A stretch of DNA of 64,000 nucleotides, from NCBI RefSeq assembly GCF_015624485.1, contig NZ_CP061378.1, forward strand, positions 682,001 through 746,000, written 5' to 3'. A program made the position numbers and the translations under genes. This stretch comes from Bradyrhizobium genosp. L (lineage in GTDB: Bacteria; Pseudomonadota; Alphaproteobacteria; Rhizobiales; Xanthobacteraceae). Below, one piece after another: positions 19,996 through 28,998 of this stretch. Position 1 is the first letter of the stretch, and the number at the start of each line of letters is the position of its first letter. The notes beneath the pieces are model-generated. The model was given only the letters and a program-made list of their open reading frames with translations, did not search any database and was not told the DNA's origin.

Positions 19996-21459
19996 CTACT
20001 TCATCGCCGAGAAGCGATTGTCGAACGAGCTGGACTGCACCACCGGAGCGGCGCCGGCGAGCTGGCTGTTGGTGGTCGGGGCAGGCGCAGGCGCTGCGGC
20101 GGTGTCGGTGATCGACGGCTTCAGCGCCGGCCTGGCGGCGGGCTTCGGCGCGACGCGGACCACCGATTGCGGCTTGGCTTCGGCGAGCTTCGGCCTGGCC
20201 GGTGCCGCCGCGACCGCCTTGGGTGCGGGCGCAACGGGTGCTGCCGGGGTCGCGTCGGCCGCGGCAGTGCCGCCGATGCCGACCTTGCGGGCGAAGCTGG
20301 AGAAGAAGCCGCCTTCGGACTTGTCGGCCCTCGCCGTGGCGACACGGGTCGTCGGCGTCGACGACGTCGTCGCCACCGCGGGCTCATCCTGCGCCACTGC
20401 GAGATTCGGCTTCGGCGGGTTGACCGTGCCGGGGATGGTGCCGGGCGCGCGCGCCAGCGCCATCGATTGCAGGTTCTGGCTGTCGCCGCCTTCGGAGAGA
20501 CCGGTGTTGCCTTCCGGAATCTTGGAGGCGAAGATCGCGTTCATGCCGCCGTCGATGCCGGTGTTCATGCGGGCCATCGGCGTGCCCTTCGACACCAGCT
20601 TGGCCATCTCGGCGTTGTCCTGCTGCTCCTTCTCGCGCACCGCATTCGCGATCTCGTCGGGGATCACATAGGCCGGGCACTTGGCGGAGGCGTTGAACAC
20701 CGGATCGCGTGTCGCGTTCGGCGGCTTGGCCGCATCGAACACATATTTCTTCTCGCAGAAGTCGACCTTCGGCTCCTGCTTGGTCACCTCGAAATGGTCA
20801 TTGCCTTCCTTGATCATTCGCCAAAAAGGCATGTTCGGGTTGTTGCGGTGCTTGGCCATGTTGGCCGCGGTCATGTGGAACGGATAGGCCTGGAATTGAA
20901 ACGCCTTCTGGCCGCCGAAGAAGGACTCGCGGCCGAGCGAATAGATCTCCGCGATCTGCTCGTCGGTCATCGCGTAGCAGCCGCGCGAGGAGCAATCGCC
21001 ATGCACCATCAGCTCGGAGCCGGTGCGGCCGAGCGCCTTGTCGAAGGCGTTGGGGTAGCCGGTGTTGAACGAGAGGTAGTAGGCCGACTGCGGGTTCATC
21101 TGGCTCGGGTTGATCGAGTAGAACCCTTCGGGCGCCTGGCGGTCGCCTTCGCGCACCTTGGGGCCGAGATCGCCCGACCAGCGGCAGATCGGATAGGTCT
21201 TGAGCAGCGCGAACTGGCCGGAGCGGTTCTGTTTCCAGACCTCAAGCGTGGCCTCTTCCTTGAACAGGCGGACCAGGATCGGCGACTGCAGGTCCATGTC
21301 CTTCTCGGCCATCGCGGCGACGAGTTTCGGCGGCACCGGCTGATTGGCCTTGGCGTTCTGGGCCAGCGAAATCTGGTCGGTGTCACAACCGGCGAGCAGC
21401 ACGCTCGCCGCAAGGGCGGCGGAGGCGAGAAGCGCGCGTACGACCGTGCGATGATTCAA
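19996..21459 (-). CDS. Lipoprotein L,D-transpeptidase (YkuD/YafK-like)
   Basis: A 487-aa lipoprotein. The chosen start is TTG 21459, with GGAG seven bases upstream, giving a signal of about 24 residues ending in the lipobox LLAGC. An ATG 150 bases upstream would add a non-signal-like leader. The YkuD-type domain (about 40-280) has the catalytic signature HGDCSSRGCYAMTDEQI with the nucleophile Cys, and PEGFYSINPSQMNP. The last 150 residues are Ala/Pro/Lys-rich and disordered. It should cross-link peptidoglycan or attach proteins to it in the periplasm, as in other YafK/ErfK-class enzymes. Confidence 0.9.
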   Translation of the reverse strand: MNHRTVVRALLASAALAASVLLAGCDTDQISLAQNAKANQPVPPKLVAAMAEKDMDLQSPILVRLFKEEATLEVWKQNRSGQFALLKTYPICRWSGDLGPKVREGDRQAPEGFYSINPSQMNPQSAYYLSFNTGYPNAFDKALGRTGSELMVHGDCSSRGCYAMTDEQIAEIYSLGRESFFGGQKAFQFQAYPFHMTAANMAKHRNNPNMPFWRMIKEGNDHFEVTKQEPKVDFCEKKYVFDAAKPPNATRDPVFNASAKCPAYVIPDEIANAVREKEQQDNAEMAKLVSKGTPMARMNTGIDGGMNAIFASKIPEGNTGLSEGGDSQNLQSMALARAPGTIPGTVNPPKPNLAVAQDEPAVATTSSTPTTRVATARADKSEGGFFSSFARKVGIGGTAAADATPAAPVAPAPKAVAAAPARPKLAEAKPQSVVRVAPKPAARPALKPSITDTAAAPAPAPTTNSQLAGAAPVVQSSSFDNRFSAMK

Positions 21460-21689
21460 AGTCCGAGCTCCACACCCACCGGGCGATTTTTCGCGACCCC
21501 AACACGGCGAAAAAGCCCTGAAGCCATTGTCTAAAATATTAGCCTTCGCTCCCCCTGCTCGCAACCTGAACGGGGGGAACCAAACCTTACGGTAGCAGGC
21601 ATGGTTCAAGGAATGTTAAAGACCCGGCTCGGGGCTGAATTGCGGCCAAAATTGCCGATTTGGGCCAAAAATCGCGCCGTTTCGGCACA

Positions 21690-22652
21690 TCAGCCGAGCT
21701 TGCGGCCGATATCCAGGAATTTCTGCCGCCGCTGTTTGCGAATCGCGTCCGGATCAAGATTTCGTAGGTCGCCAAGCGCCTGGGCGATGGCATCGCCGGT
21801 GGTCGCGATCATCGCCGCGGCATCCCGGTGGGCGCCGCCGGAGGGCTCTTTCAGGATCTGGTCGATCACGCCGAAGCGCAGCATGTCCTGGGCGGTGATC
21901 TTCATGCTGTTGGCGGCTTCCTGCGCCTTGGTGCCGTCGCGCCACAGGATCGAGGATGCCGCCTCCGGCGAGATCACGGAGTAGATCGCATGCTCCATCA
22001 TCAGCACGCGGTTCGCGGTCGTGATGGCGATGGCGCCGCCTGACATGCCCTCGCCGGTGACGATCGCAACGTTGGGTACGCCGAGCGAAAGGCAGGCATC
22101 GGTCGAGCGCGCGATCGCCTCGGCCTGGCCGCGCTCCTCGGCGCCGATGCCGGGATAGGCGCCGGCGGAATCGACGATCGACAGCACCGGGATGCCGAAG
22201 CGGTCGGCCATCTCCATCAGCCGCACCGCCTTGCGGTAGCCTTCCGGCCGCGCCATGCCGAAATTGTGCTTGATGCGGCTCTCGGTGGTGGCGCCCTTTT
22301 CCTGGCCGACCACGCAGATGCTCTCGCCGCGGAAGCGGCCGAAGCCGCCGACCAGCGCCTCGTCGTCGGAGAATTTGCGGTCGCCGGCCATCGGCGTGAA
22401 TTCGGTGATCAGGCCGCCGATGAAATCGGTCAAATGCGGCCGCTGCGGATGCCGCGCCACCAGCGTCTTCTGCCACGGCGTCAGATTGGCGTAGAGCTCG
22501 GTGAGCGCCTGCGCCGCCTTGTCCTCGATGCGGGCGACCTCGTCGCCGATGTCGCTGCCGCTGGCCGCGAGCGCACGCAACTCGTCGATCTTGGATTCAA
22601 GCTCGGCGACGGGTTTTTCGAAGTCGAGATAGCTGCGCATCGGGTCAGGCAT
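21690..22652 (-). CDS. accA: Acetyl-CoA carboxylase carboxyltransferase subunit alpha
   Basis: A 320-aa carboxyltransferase alpha subunit for fatty-acid synthesis; it transfers the carboxyl group from biotin to acetyl-CoA. It begins MRSYLDFEKPVAELESKI after a short MPDP leader, with HPQRPHLTDFI, RIKHNFGMARPEGYRKA and GAYPGIGAEERGQAEAIA as family landmarks. The last gives the oxyanion site. ATG 22652 fits the usual N-terminus. It works with AccD, BCCP and biotin carboxylase encoded elsewhere. Confidence 0.98.
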   Translation of the reverse strand: MPDPMRSYLDFEKPVAELESKIDELRALAASGSDIGDEVARIEDKAAQALTELYANLTPWQKTLVARHPQRPHLTDFIGGLITEFTPMAGDRKFSDDEALVGGFGRFRGESICVVGQEKGATTESRIKHNFGMARPEGYRKAVRLMEMADRFGIPVLSIVDSAGAYPGIGAEERGQAEAIARSTDACLSLGVPNVAIVTGEGMSGGAIAITTANRVLMMEHAIYSVISPEAASSILWRDGTKAQEAANSMKITAQDMLRFGVIDQILKEPSGGAHRDAAAMIATTGDAIAQALGDLRNLDPDAIRKQRRQKFLDIGRKLG

Positions 22653-22825
22653 CGCGTCAATATAGGGAGGAAGGGTGCGAGGGGCGAAGCGGTTTTGGCG
22701 TCGGATAGAGAAGTTTTGATACTTCAATTGGTTAACGCGCGCTCGGGTCGAGCGCACGCTTCGTCGCGGGCAGGTGACGCTCTTTCTGCGGAGACGCCGC
22801 GGAAGTCAAGACGTTGCCGTGGTCC

Positions 22826-22847
22826 CGTAGCCCGGATGGAGCTACGC
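22826..22847. repeat. Short dispersed palindrome (GTAGCCCGGAT family)
   Basis: CGTAGCCCGGATGGAGCTACG: CGTAGC pairs with GCTACG. It shares GTAGCCCGGAT with the longer copy at 38097-38131. It lies next to the xerD stop codon and may serve as a 3' hairpin. Confidence 0.5.
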
Positions 22848-23825
22848 CTTCTCGGCCAACGGGTGCAGGTCGCGGACCAGGCTCTTCAGCCGCTCCTCGA
22901 CCACATGGGTGTAGATCTGGGTTGTCGAGATATCGGTATGACCGAGCAGGGTCTGCACGATGCGCAAGTCAGCACCGTTGTGCAGCAGGTGGCTGGCGAA
23001 GGCATGGCGCAGCACGTGCGGAGAGACCAACCGCGGCGCGAGGCCGGAGGCGCTCGCGAGCTCCTTCAGGTCGCGGGCGAAATGCTGCCGGGTCAAATGG
23101 CCGCTCTCGCCGAACGAGGGAAACAGCCATTTCGATGTTGCTGCTTTCTTCTTCTCGGGCTGCATCACGGCCATCGCCGCGAGGTAATCCGCCATCGCCT
23201 GGCGCGAGGCGTCGTTCAATGGCACCAGCCGCTCCTTGTTGCCCTTGCCGCGCACCACGATCATCCGCGTGTCGCGCCGCGCTGCGGACAGCGGCAGCGA
23301 CACCAGCTCGGAGACGCGCAGGCCGGTGGCGTAGAGCACCTCGAGCAGGCAGTAGAGCCGCAGCGCGCGCAGCCGCTGCGCCGGCGAGACGTCGCTCCCG
23401 GTCAGTTGTTTCGCGCGGGTCAGCATGCGGTCGACATCAGTGATCGACAGCACCTTGGGCAGGCCGCGTCCGCGCTTCGGGCCGGACAGGATCGCGGCCG
23501 GATCGTCACTGCGGATCCGCTCATTGAGCAGGAAGCGATAGAGATGCCGGATCGCCGACAGCCGCCGCGCCACGCTCGACGATTTGAAGCCGCGCGTATC
23601 GAGATCGGCGAGATAGCCGCGTAGCGCCTCGGTGTCGGCGCCGGTGAAATTCGTACCGGCGTGGCTGAGGTAATCGGAGAAGTCGGTGAGATCGCGCCGG
23701 TAGGCGTCGAGCGTGTTGGCGCCGGCGCCCTGTTCCGCGGCGAGCATGTCGAGGAACAGCGCGGTCAGGCGGGCGTCGGAGGATTTGGCAGCAGGTCTGG
23801 CAGGAGCGGGCATGCCAGCAATCAT
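22842..23825 (-). CDS. xerD: Tyrosine recombinase XerD
   Basis: A 327-aa recombinase. The N-terminal SAM-like core-binding domain (about 20-105) is followed by the catalytic domain, with Arg in LYATGLRVSELVSLP, the His-Arg pair in HVLRHAFASHLL, the second His in LLGHTDISTT and nucleophile Tyr in QIYTHV. It resolves chromosome dimers at dif with XerC. Its place next to aroK and aroB is the standard alphaproteobacterial setting for chromosomal xerD, not that of a mobile-element integrase. A second ATG 12 bases downstream is also possible. Confidence 0.95.
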   Translation of the reverse strand: MIAGMPAPARPAAKSSDARLTALFLDMLAAEQGAGANTLDAYRRDLTDFSDYLSHAGTNFTGADTEALRGYLADLDTRGFKSSSVARRLSAIRHLYRFLLNERIRSDDPAAILSGPKRGRGLPKVLSITDVDRMLTRAKQLTGSDVSPAQRLRALRLYCLLEVLYATGLRVSELVSLPLSAARRDTRMIVVRGKGNKERLVPLNDASRQAMADYLAAMAVMQPEKKKAATSKWLFPSFGESGHLTRQHFARDLKELASASGLAPRLVSPHVLRHAFASHLLHNGADLRIVQTLLGHTDISTTQIYTHVVEERLKSLVRDLHPLAEKA

Positions 23826-23830
23826 AGCGC

Positions 23831-23977
23831 CTATTTCTTGAGGAACTTATCCGGCGGGATGGTCACCGTCATTTCCCGCGGCTTGGGATGGACGAAATTG
23901 GCCAGCGCGAACACGATCCCGTAGCCGATGCCGAAGATCACGGCGACGACCGTCAGGAAGCGGAACAGGCTGGGCAT
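23831..23977 (-). CDS. Conserved-context 48-aa membrane protein
   Basis: A 48-aa protein, MPSLFRFLTVVAVIFGIG at its start, with one hydrophobic helix at about 8-27 and a charged tail KPREMTVTIPPDKFLKK. It lies 5 bases upstream of xerD on the same strand and is divergent from aroK. The clean helix-plus-tail layout, GGAGGC-like sequence upstream of the ATG, and operon position support a real gene. Function unknown. Confidence 0.75.
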   Translation of the reverse strand: MPSLFRFLTVVAVIFGIGYGIVFALANFVHPKPREMTVTIPPDKFLKK

Positions 23978-24039
23978 GGAGGCGGCTCGGGAGGCGAATT
24001 AACCAATGAAATCATCCAACATGTTCCCCGTGTCGTTGC

Positions 24040-24067
24040 AAGTCTGGCTGGTAAAGTCTGGCTGGTA
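24040..24067. repeat. Perfect 14-bp tandem duplication upstream of aroK
   Basis: AAGTCTGGCTGGTA occurs at 24040-24053 and again, directly abutting, at 24054-24067. It is in the divergent promoter region between the 48-aa gene and aroK and could be a recent slippage duplication or a duplicated binding site. Confidence 0.7.
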
Positions 24068-24135
24068 ACGGTATCGCCGGGGGTAGTATAGGTGGCCTTC
24101 AATATGACAAATCGCCCCGCGACCAGAGCTTTTTG

Positions 24136-24768
24136 ATGTCCGACGCAGCCGTCCCGGCACCCACCACTCCGACCCTCGAGGCCGATATCGCGGCCGCGCT
24201 GGGGCCGCGGTCGATCGTGCTGGTCGGCATGATGGGGGCCGGCAAATCGACCATCGGCCGGCGGATCGCGGCGCGCCTGCGGCTGCCCTTCACCGATGCC
24301 GACACCGAGATCGAGACCGCCCACCGGATGACGATCCCGGAAATCTTCCAGGAATATGGCGAACCCTATTTTCGGGACGGCGAAGCGCGGGTGATCGCGC
24401 GGATACTCGAAGAGCGTCCGGTCGTGCTGGCGACCGGCGGCGGCGCCTTCATGCGCGAGGAGACCCGCGACCGGATCCGGGAGCGGGCGGTCTCGATCTG
24501 GCTCAAGGCCGACACCGACATCATCATGCGCCGGGTCCGTCGCCGCGCCGACCGCCCGCTGCTGCAAACCGCCGATCCCGAGGCGACGGTCAATCGTCTG
24601 CTCGGCGAGCGCGAGCCGGTCTACGCCAATGCCGACCTGACCGTCGCCTCGCGCGACGTGCCGCATGACCGCATCGTCGACGAATGCCTCGAGGCCCTGC
24701 GCAGCTATCTCTGCGGCCCACGCTCGGCTGTCGAGCCGCCATCCGATGGAATGAACGCAACCTCATGA
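24136..24768 (+). CDS. aroK: Shikimate kinase
   Basis: A 210-aa shikimate kinase phosphorylating shikimate in aromatic amino-acid synthesis. The Walker A GMMGAGKST is at 31-39, the shikimate-binding DADTEIE follows at about 55-61, then GEPYFRDGEARVI, and the Walker B-like LATGGGAFM. About 20 extra N-terminal residues precede the core, as is common in rhizobia. An in-frame TTG three bases upstream is ignored in favour of ATG 24136. It overlaps aroB by four bases (ATGA), so both are translated together. Confidence 0.97.
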   Translation: MSDAAVPAPTTPTLEADIAAALGPRSIVLVGMMGAGKSTIGRRIAARLRLPFTDADTEIETAHRMTIPEIFQEYGEPYFRDGEARVIARILEERPVVLATGGGAFMREETRDRIRERAVSIWLKADTDIIMRRVRRRADRPLLQTADPEATVNRLLGEREPVYANADLTVASRDVPHDRIVDECLEALRSYLCGPRSAVEPPSDGMNATS

Positions 24769-25907
24769 CTGCGCCTTTGAAACACTCCGCATCCGTCACC
24801 GTCGATGTCGCGCTCGGCGATCGCGCCTACGACATCGTGATCGGCCGCGACGTGCTGAAATCCCTCGGCGAACGCGTCGCGGCGCTGCGGCCCGGCGTGC
24901 GCACCGCCATCGTCACTGACCGTACCGTCGCGAAGCACTGGCTGGAGCCGACCGAGGCGTCGCTGGCCGCAGCCGGCATTCCCACGGCGCGGATCGTGGT
25001 CGAGGAGGGCGAGGCCTCGAAGAGCTACGCGACGCTGACCCAGGTTTCGGAAGCGCTGATCTCGGCCAAGATCGAGCGCAACGATCTGGTGATCGCGCTC
25101 GGCGGCGGCGTGGTCGGCGATCTCGCGGGCTTTGCGGCCGCGATCCTGCGCCGCGGCGTCGATTTCGTGCAGGTGCCGACCTCGCTGCTGGCGCAGGTCG
25201 ATTCCTCGGTCGGCGGCAAGACCGGCATCAACTCGCCGCAAGGCAAGAACCTGATCGGCGCCTTCCACCAGCCGGTGCTTGTCATTGCCGACACCTCCGT
25301 GCTCGACACGCTGTCGCCACGCCAGTTCCGCGCCGGCTACGCCGAGGTGGCGAAATACGGCATCCTCGGTGACGAGGCCTTCTTCACCTGGCTGGAGAAG
25401 AACCACGCCGATATCTTCGCAGGTGGCGCTGGACGCGAGCACGCCATCGCGACCTCCTGCCGCGCCAAGGCTGGTGTCGTCTCCCGCGACGAGCGCGAGA
25501 TCGGCGAGCGTGCGCTGCTCAATCTCGGCCATACCTTCGGCCATGCGCTGGAAGCTGCGACCGGCTTCTCCGACCGCCTGTTCCATGGCGAGGGCGTCTC
25601 GGTTGGCATGGTGCTGGCGGCGGAATTCTCCGCGCAGCTCGGCATGATCGCGCCTGACGATGCGGCCCGCATCGCGCGTCATCTTTCCGCGGTAGGATTG
25701 CCGACGCGGCTGCAGGACATCGCCGGCTTCAAGCAGGAGGGCCTTGCCGACGCGGACGCGCTGCTGGCGCTGATGGCGCAGGACAAGAAGGTCAAGCGCG
25801 GCAGGCTGACGTTCATCCTGCTCGAGGCCGTCGGCCGCGCCGTGATTTCCAACAATGTCGAGCCGTCGCTGGTGCGCGACTTCCTGCAAGCCAGACTGAA
25901 GGCCTAA
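24765..25907 (+). CDS. aroB: 3-dehydroquinate synthase
   Basis: A 380-aa NAD-dependent enzyme of the shikimate pathway converting DAHP to dehydroquinate. GEASKSYATL, the NAD site LGGGVVGDLAGFAAAI, TSLLAQVDSSVGGKTGIN and the zinc-binding NLGHTFGHALEA are all present. ATG 24765 overlaps the aroK stop and gives the normal N-terminus, so longer upstream in-frame starts are rejected. The aroK-aroB pair is a standard operon. Confidence 0.98.
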   Translation: MTAPLKHSASVTVDVALGDRAYDIVIGRDVLKSLGERVAALRPGVRTAIVTDRTVAKHWLEPTEASLAAAGIPTARIVVEEGEASKSYATLTQVSEALISAKIERNDLVIALGGGVVGDLAGFAAAILRRGVDFVQVPTSLLAQVDSSVGGKTGINSPQGKNLIGAFHQPVLVIADTSVLDTLSPRQFRAGYAEVAKYGILGDEAFFTWLEKNHADIFAGGAGREHAIATSCRAKAGVVSRDEREIGERALLNLGHTFGHALEAATGFSDRLFHGEGVSVGMVLAAEFSAQLGMIAPDDAARIARHLSAVGLPTRLQDIAGFKQEGLADADALLALMAQDKKVKRGRLTFILLEAVGRAVISNNVEPSLVRDFLQARLKA

Positions 25908-25923
25908 ACCGCGGATCAAGTCA

Positions 25924-27234
25924 GTGGGCTGGTTCACCTTCGCGATCGTGCTGGTCTGTCTGCTCGTTTCCGCGTTCTTCGCGGCGAGCGAGACCGCGCT
26001 GACCGGCGCCTCGCGCGCCAGCATGCTGCGGCTGTCCAAGCAGGGCAACAGCGAGGCCAGCGTCGTCTCGAAGCTGATCGCCATGCGCGAGCGGATGATC
26101 GGCGCGCTGCTGCTCGGCAACAACATCGCCAATATCGGTGCCTCGGCGCTGGCGACCGGCGTGTTCACCGCCTGGTTCGGCGATGTCGGCGTGCTCTACG
26201 CCACCGCGGTCATGACCGTGATGGTGGTCGTGTTCGCCGAGGTGCTGCCGAAAACCATCGCGATCAACGCCCCGGACCGTATCTCGCTGCTGGTTGCGCG
26301 GCCGATGCGGCTGACGATCCTGCTGCTCGGGCCGCTGCTCGCGGTGATCGAGGCCATCGTGCTGGCGCTGATGAAGCTGCTCGGCATCAAGGTCGGGGCC
26401 CATCAGGCCGTACTGTCGCCGACCGAGCGCCTGCGCGGCGCGGTCGACCTGTTGCATCACGAGGGCAAGGTCGAGAAGCAGGACCGCGACATGCTCGGCG
26501 GCCTGCTGGACCTGCGCGAGCTTCAGGTCTCCGACGTCATGGTCCACCGCACCGAGATGACCATGGTCAATGCCGATCTGCCGCCGGAGGAACTGGTGCG
26601 CGAGGTGCTGGCGAGCGAATACACCCGGATCCCGCTGTGGCGGGAAAAGCCGGAAAACATCATCGGCGTGCTGCACGCCAAGGATATGCTGCGCGCGATC
26701 CGCGCCAATGAGGGTGATATGTCGGCGATCGACGCCTCGGCGATCGCGCTGCCGCCCTGGTTCGTGCCGGAGATGCGCCCGGTCTCCGAGCAGTTGAAGG
26801 CGTTCCGCCGCCGCAAGACCCACTTCGCCCTCGTCGTCGACGAGTATGGCGAGGTCGAAGGTATGGTGACCCTTGAGGACATTCTGGAGGAGATCGTCGG
26901 CGACATCTCCGACGAGCACGACGTCGTCGTCGCCGGCGTGCGCGCGCAGCCCGACGGTTCGGTCGTGGTCGACGGCTCGGTGCCGATCCGCGATCTCAAC
27001 CGCGCCATGGACTGGCACCTGCCGGACGAGGAGGCGACCACGGTCGCCGGCCTCGTGATCCACGAAGCGCGCTCGATCCCTGACCGCGGCCAGAGCTTCA
27101 CTTTCCACGGCTTCCGCTTCCGCGTGCTTCGCCGCGAGCGCAACCGCATCACCGCGCTGCGCATCGTCGCCGTGCCGCGCGAAGGGACTGAGCTCGAGGA
27201 GAAGAAGCCGAAGCGCGCGGGCACGGCGTTCTGA
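25924..27234 (+). CDS. CNNM/CorC family transporter-like protein (DUF21, CBS, CorC_HlyC)
   Basis: A 436-aa inner-membrane protein often called hemolysin-family. The DUF21/CNNM membrane domain (about 1-145) shows FAASETALTGASRA and ALLLGNNIANIGASALAT. Two CBS domains follow (about 195-320; VSDVMVHRTEM and HFALVVDEYGEVEGMVTLEDILEEIVGDI), then a C-terminal CorC_HlyC domain. Relatives take part in Mg2+ or Co2+ efflux. GTG 25924 starts 16 bases after aroB, continuing the operon, as commonly seen in alphaproteobacteria. Confidence 0.94.
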   Translation: MGWFTFAIVLVCLLVSAFFAASETALTGASRASMLRLSKQGNSEASVVSKLIAMRERMIGALLLGNNIANIGASALATGVFTAWFGDVGVLYATAVMTVMVVVFAEVLPKTIAINAPDRISLLVARPMRLTILLLGPLLAVIEAIVLALMKLLGIKVGAHQAVLSPTERLRGAVDLLHHEGKVEKQDRDMLGGLLDLRELQVSDVMVHRTEMTMVNADLPPEELVREVLASEYTRIPLWREKPENIIGVLHAKDMLRAIRANEGDMSAIDASAIALPPWFVPEMRPVSEQLKAFRRRKTHFALVVDEYGEVEGMVTLEDILEEIVGDISDEHDVVVAGVRAQPDGSVVVDGSVPIRDLNRAMDWHLPDEEATTVAGLVIHEARSIPDRGQSFTFHGFRFRVLRRERNRITALRIVAVPREGTELEEKKPKRAGTAF

Positions 27235-27240
27235 AGCGGC

Positions 27241-27690
27241 CTACTCGATATCGATCGAGATGCCCGACAGCTTCCACAATCCGTCGGAGGCGATGAAGCC
27301 GAGCTGGTACTTCACCTGCTTGGGCGTGGTGTCGAAATGGCCCTTCAGCCGCAGCACGCCCTTGTCGTCGATCTTGGCGTCCTCGTCGAGGATGATCGGC
27401 TTGGCGACCACGGCATCGAACACGGCGTGCTTGTCGACCAGGTCCTTGAAGATCGTCTGCAGCTTGTCCGGCGGGAACTGGTCCCGGAACGGCTTCGATA
27501 TCTTGGCATGGAAGACGGTGAAGTTATTGGCGGCTACCGCATCGTTGAGCGAGACCAGGATGCTCTTGATCAACACTTCCTGAACGAACGGGCTCGGCAT
27601 GTCCAGCGCCGAGGCCGGACCCGTCAGCCAGACCAGAAGCAGGCCGGCAATGGCTGCGATCGACCGGAAGCGCACCCTGCAAGGGATCAT
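27241..27690 (-). CDS. Exported protein of unknown function, 149 aa
   Basis: A signal peptide of about 28 residues (RFRSIAAIAGLLLVWLTGPASA) is followed by a small mature domain with VQEVLIKSILVSLNDAVAANNFTVFHAKIS and a C-terminal LGFIASDGLWKLSGISIDIE. The pattern of a helix pair followed by strands resembles NTF2-like periplasmic proteins, but no family is claimed. Its end faces the CorC-like gene end, 6 bases away (convergent). Confidence 0.82.
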   Translation of the reverse strand: MIPCRVRFRSIAAIAGLLLVWLTGPASALDMPSPFVQEVLIKSILVSLNDAVAANNFTVFHAKISKPFRDQFPPDKLQTIFKDLVDKHAVFDAVVAKPIILDEDAKIDDKGVLRLKGHFDTTPKQVKYQLGFIASDGLWKLSGISIDIE

Positions 27691-27823
27691 CGACGGCCCC
27701 TCTCAAATCGGCTGGCGATGTGATCCTTGAGCCTGCCCGCTCACAGACGGGACTGTCCATCGCCGAACAATATCCGTCCCTCAATAGAGCAAAACCACCG
27801 CGGCGTCTTGCGGCAAGCGCGAG

Positions 27824-28099
27824 CTAGCGCGGCTTTTCCCCGGGAGCGTGTGCGTGGATCGCCAGCGCATGCACGGAGCCGGCGAGTTCCTGCGCCAGTG
27901 CTGCATTAATCATGCGGTGTCGCTCGATCCGGCTCTTTCCTTCGAACGCCGGCGACACCATATACACTCGGAAATGCGTCTCGCCGCCCGGGCTGTGGCC
28001 GGCGTGGCCCTCATGCAGATGTGATTCATCGACGACGTCGAGGCTTTCCAGCAAGAAAGCTTCACGCAACTTGTTTATGATAACGTCCTTCGTGCTCAT
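27824..28099 (-). CDS. BolA family protein
   Basis: A 91-aa BolA-like protein. It has the SLDVVDESHLHEGHAG segment with the loop His, then the helix-turn-helix-like ERHRMINAALAQEL with the family's RH motif, and a C-terminal HALAIHAHAPGE. BolA proteins bind monothiol glutaredoxins and iron-sulfur clusters and affect envelope and stress responses. It is divergent from the J-domain gene, a conserved neighbour pair in rhizobia. Confidence 0.95.
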   Translation of the reverse strand: MSTKDVIINKLREAFLLESLDVVDESHLHEGHAGHSPGGETHFRVYMVSPAFEGKSRIERHRMINAALAQELAGSVHALAIHAHAPGEKPR

Positions 28100-28206
28100 G
28101 CTGCGGCATTACGTTCGCGGCGGCTTTTCGTCAATGATGTAGCGGGAAACGAGGTCTGCGCAATGTCAAGACTTGAAGAATTGTGCATTGCGTAGTCAAA
28201 CAAAGC

Positions 28207-28848
28207 ATGCCGATCGATTCATCCAAATTCTTCGACTCCATTCGCATCAAGCCGACCAAGGTGAGTGCGAAGCGCCAGGCGCAGGCCGGCGATCAGGCCG
28301 TGACCTGCGAGTGGGCGGGCTGCCAGAACAAGGGCGCGCACCGCGCCCCGAAGGGTCGTGACAATTCGCGCGAGTACTGGCACTTCTGTCTCGATCACGT
28401 CCGCGAATACAATCAGTCCTACAATTTCTTCCAGGGCATGAATCCGGACGACGTCGCGCGCTACCAGAAGGATGCGCTGACCGGTCACCGGCCGACCTGG
28501 AAGATGGGCGCCAATGGCGGCAAGAAGGGCGAGGGCGACATCGACGCCGCGTCCGATCCGTTCCACATGTTCTCCGAGCTCAACGGCCGCGGCCGCTGGC
28601 GGCCCGGCCCGGGGGGCGCGCAGGAGGCCAAGCAGGAAACCCGCAAGGTCATGAACGCCGAGCGCAAGGCGCTGCAGGTGATGGGGCTTGCCGCCGGTGC
28701 GACGCTGGAAGACGTCAAGGCCAAATACAAGGCGCTGGTCAAGCAGCATCATCCCGACGCCAATGGCGGCGACCGCTCCACCGAGGATCGCCTGATCGAG
28801 ATCATCAAGGCGTATAATTATCTGAAGACCGTGGTACGCGAGGCTTAG
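28207..28848 (+). CDS. J-domain (DnaJ-like) protein
   Basis: A 213-aa co-chaperone-like protein. Unusually, the J domain is at the C-terminus (about 158-211), with the diagnostic HPD in VKQHHPDANGGD. The N-terminal half has paired Cys and His residues (CEWAGC, HFCLDHVREYN) that could bind a metal, then a Gly/Arg-rich linker. ATG 28207 was taken over an upstream in-frame GTG. It should stimulate a DnaK-type Hsp70. Its place between bolA and cobS in the rhizobial backbone is usual. Confidence 0.92.
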   Translation: MPIDSSKFFDSIRIKPTKVSAKRQAQAGDQAVTCEWAGCQNKGAHRAPKGRDNSREYWHFCLDHVREYNQSYNFFQGMNPDDVARYQKDALTGHRPTWKMGANGGKKGEGDIDAASDPFHMFSELNGRGRWRPGPGGAQEAKQETRKVMNAERKALQVMGLAAGATLEDVKAKYKALVKQHHPDANGGDRSTEDRLIEIIKAYNYLKTVVREA

Positions 28849-28861
28849 GCCTTCGCGCTTA

Positions 28862-28987
28862 ACCTCCCCTTGAAAAGGGGAGGTCGCTTTGCTCGCGAGA
28901 GCAAAGCGGGTGGGGATACCCTCTCCGCATACAGTGTCGCTCGCGGCTGACCCCCATCCCGACCTTTCCCCTTTTAGGGGGAAGGAG
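28862..28987. repeat. Composite two-hairpin dispersed repeat, copy A
   Basis: Three units: a hairpin of CCTCCCCTT and AAGGGGAGG, a second hairpin GCTTTGCTC / GAGCAAAGC, and a third part with GACCTTTCCCC facing GGGGGAAGG. The same series, inverted, occurs at 56325-56457. It lies between convergent genes (J-domain and citrate synthase). Confidence 0.8.
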
Positions 28988-28998
28988 AAGATTTTCGA

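Noticed and set aside
22266..23624. Long plus-strand frame over accA and xerD
   Set aside because: Crosses two firm minus-strand genes and the gap between them; composition is antisense-like.
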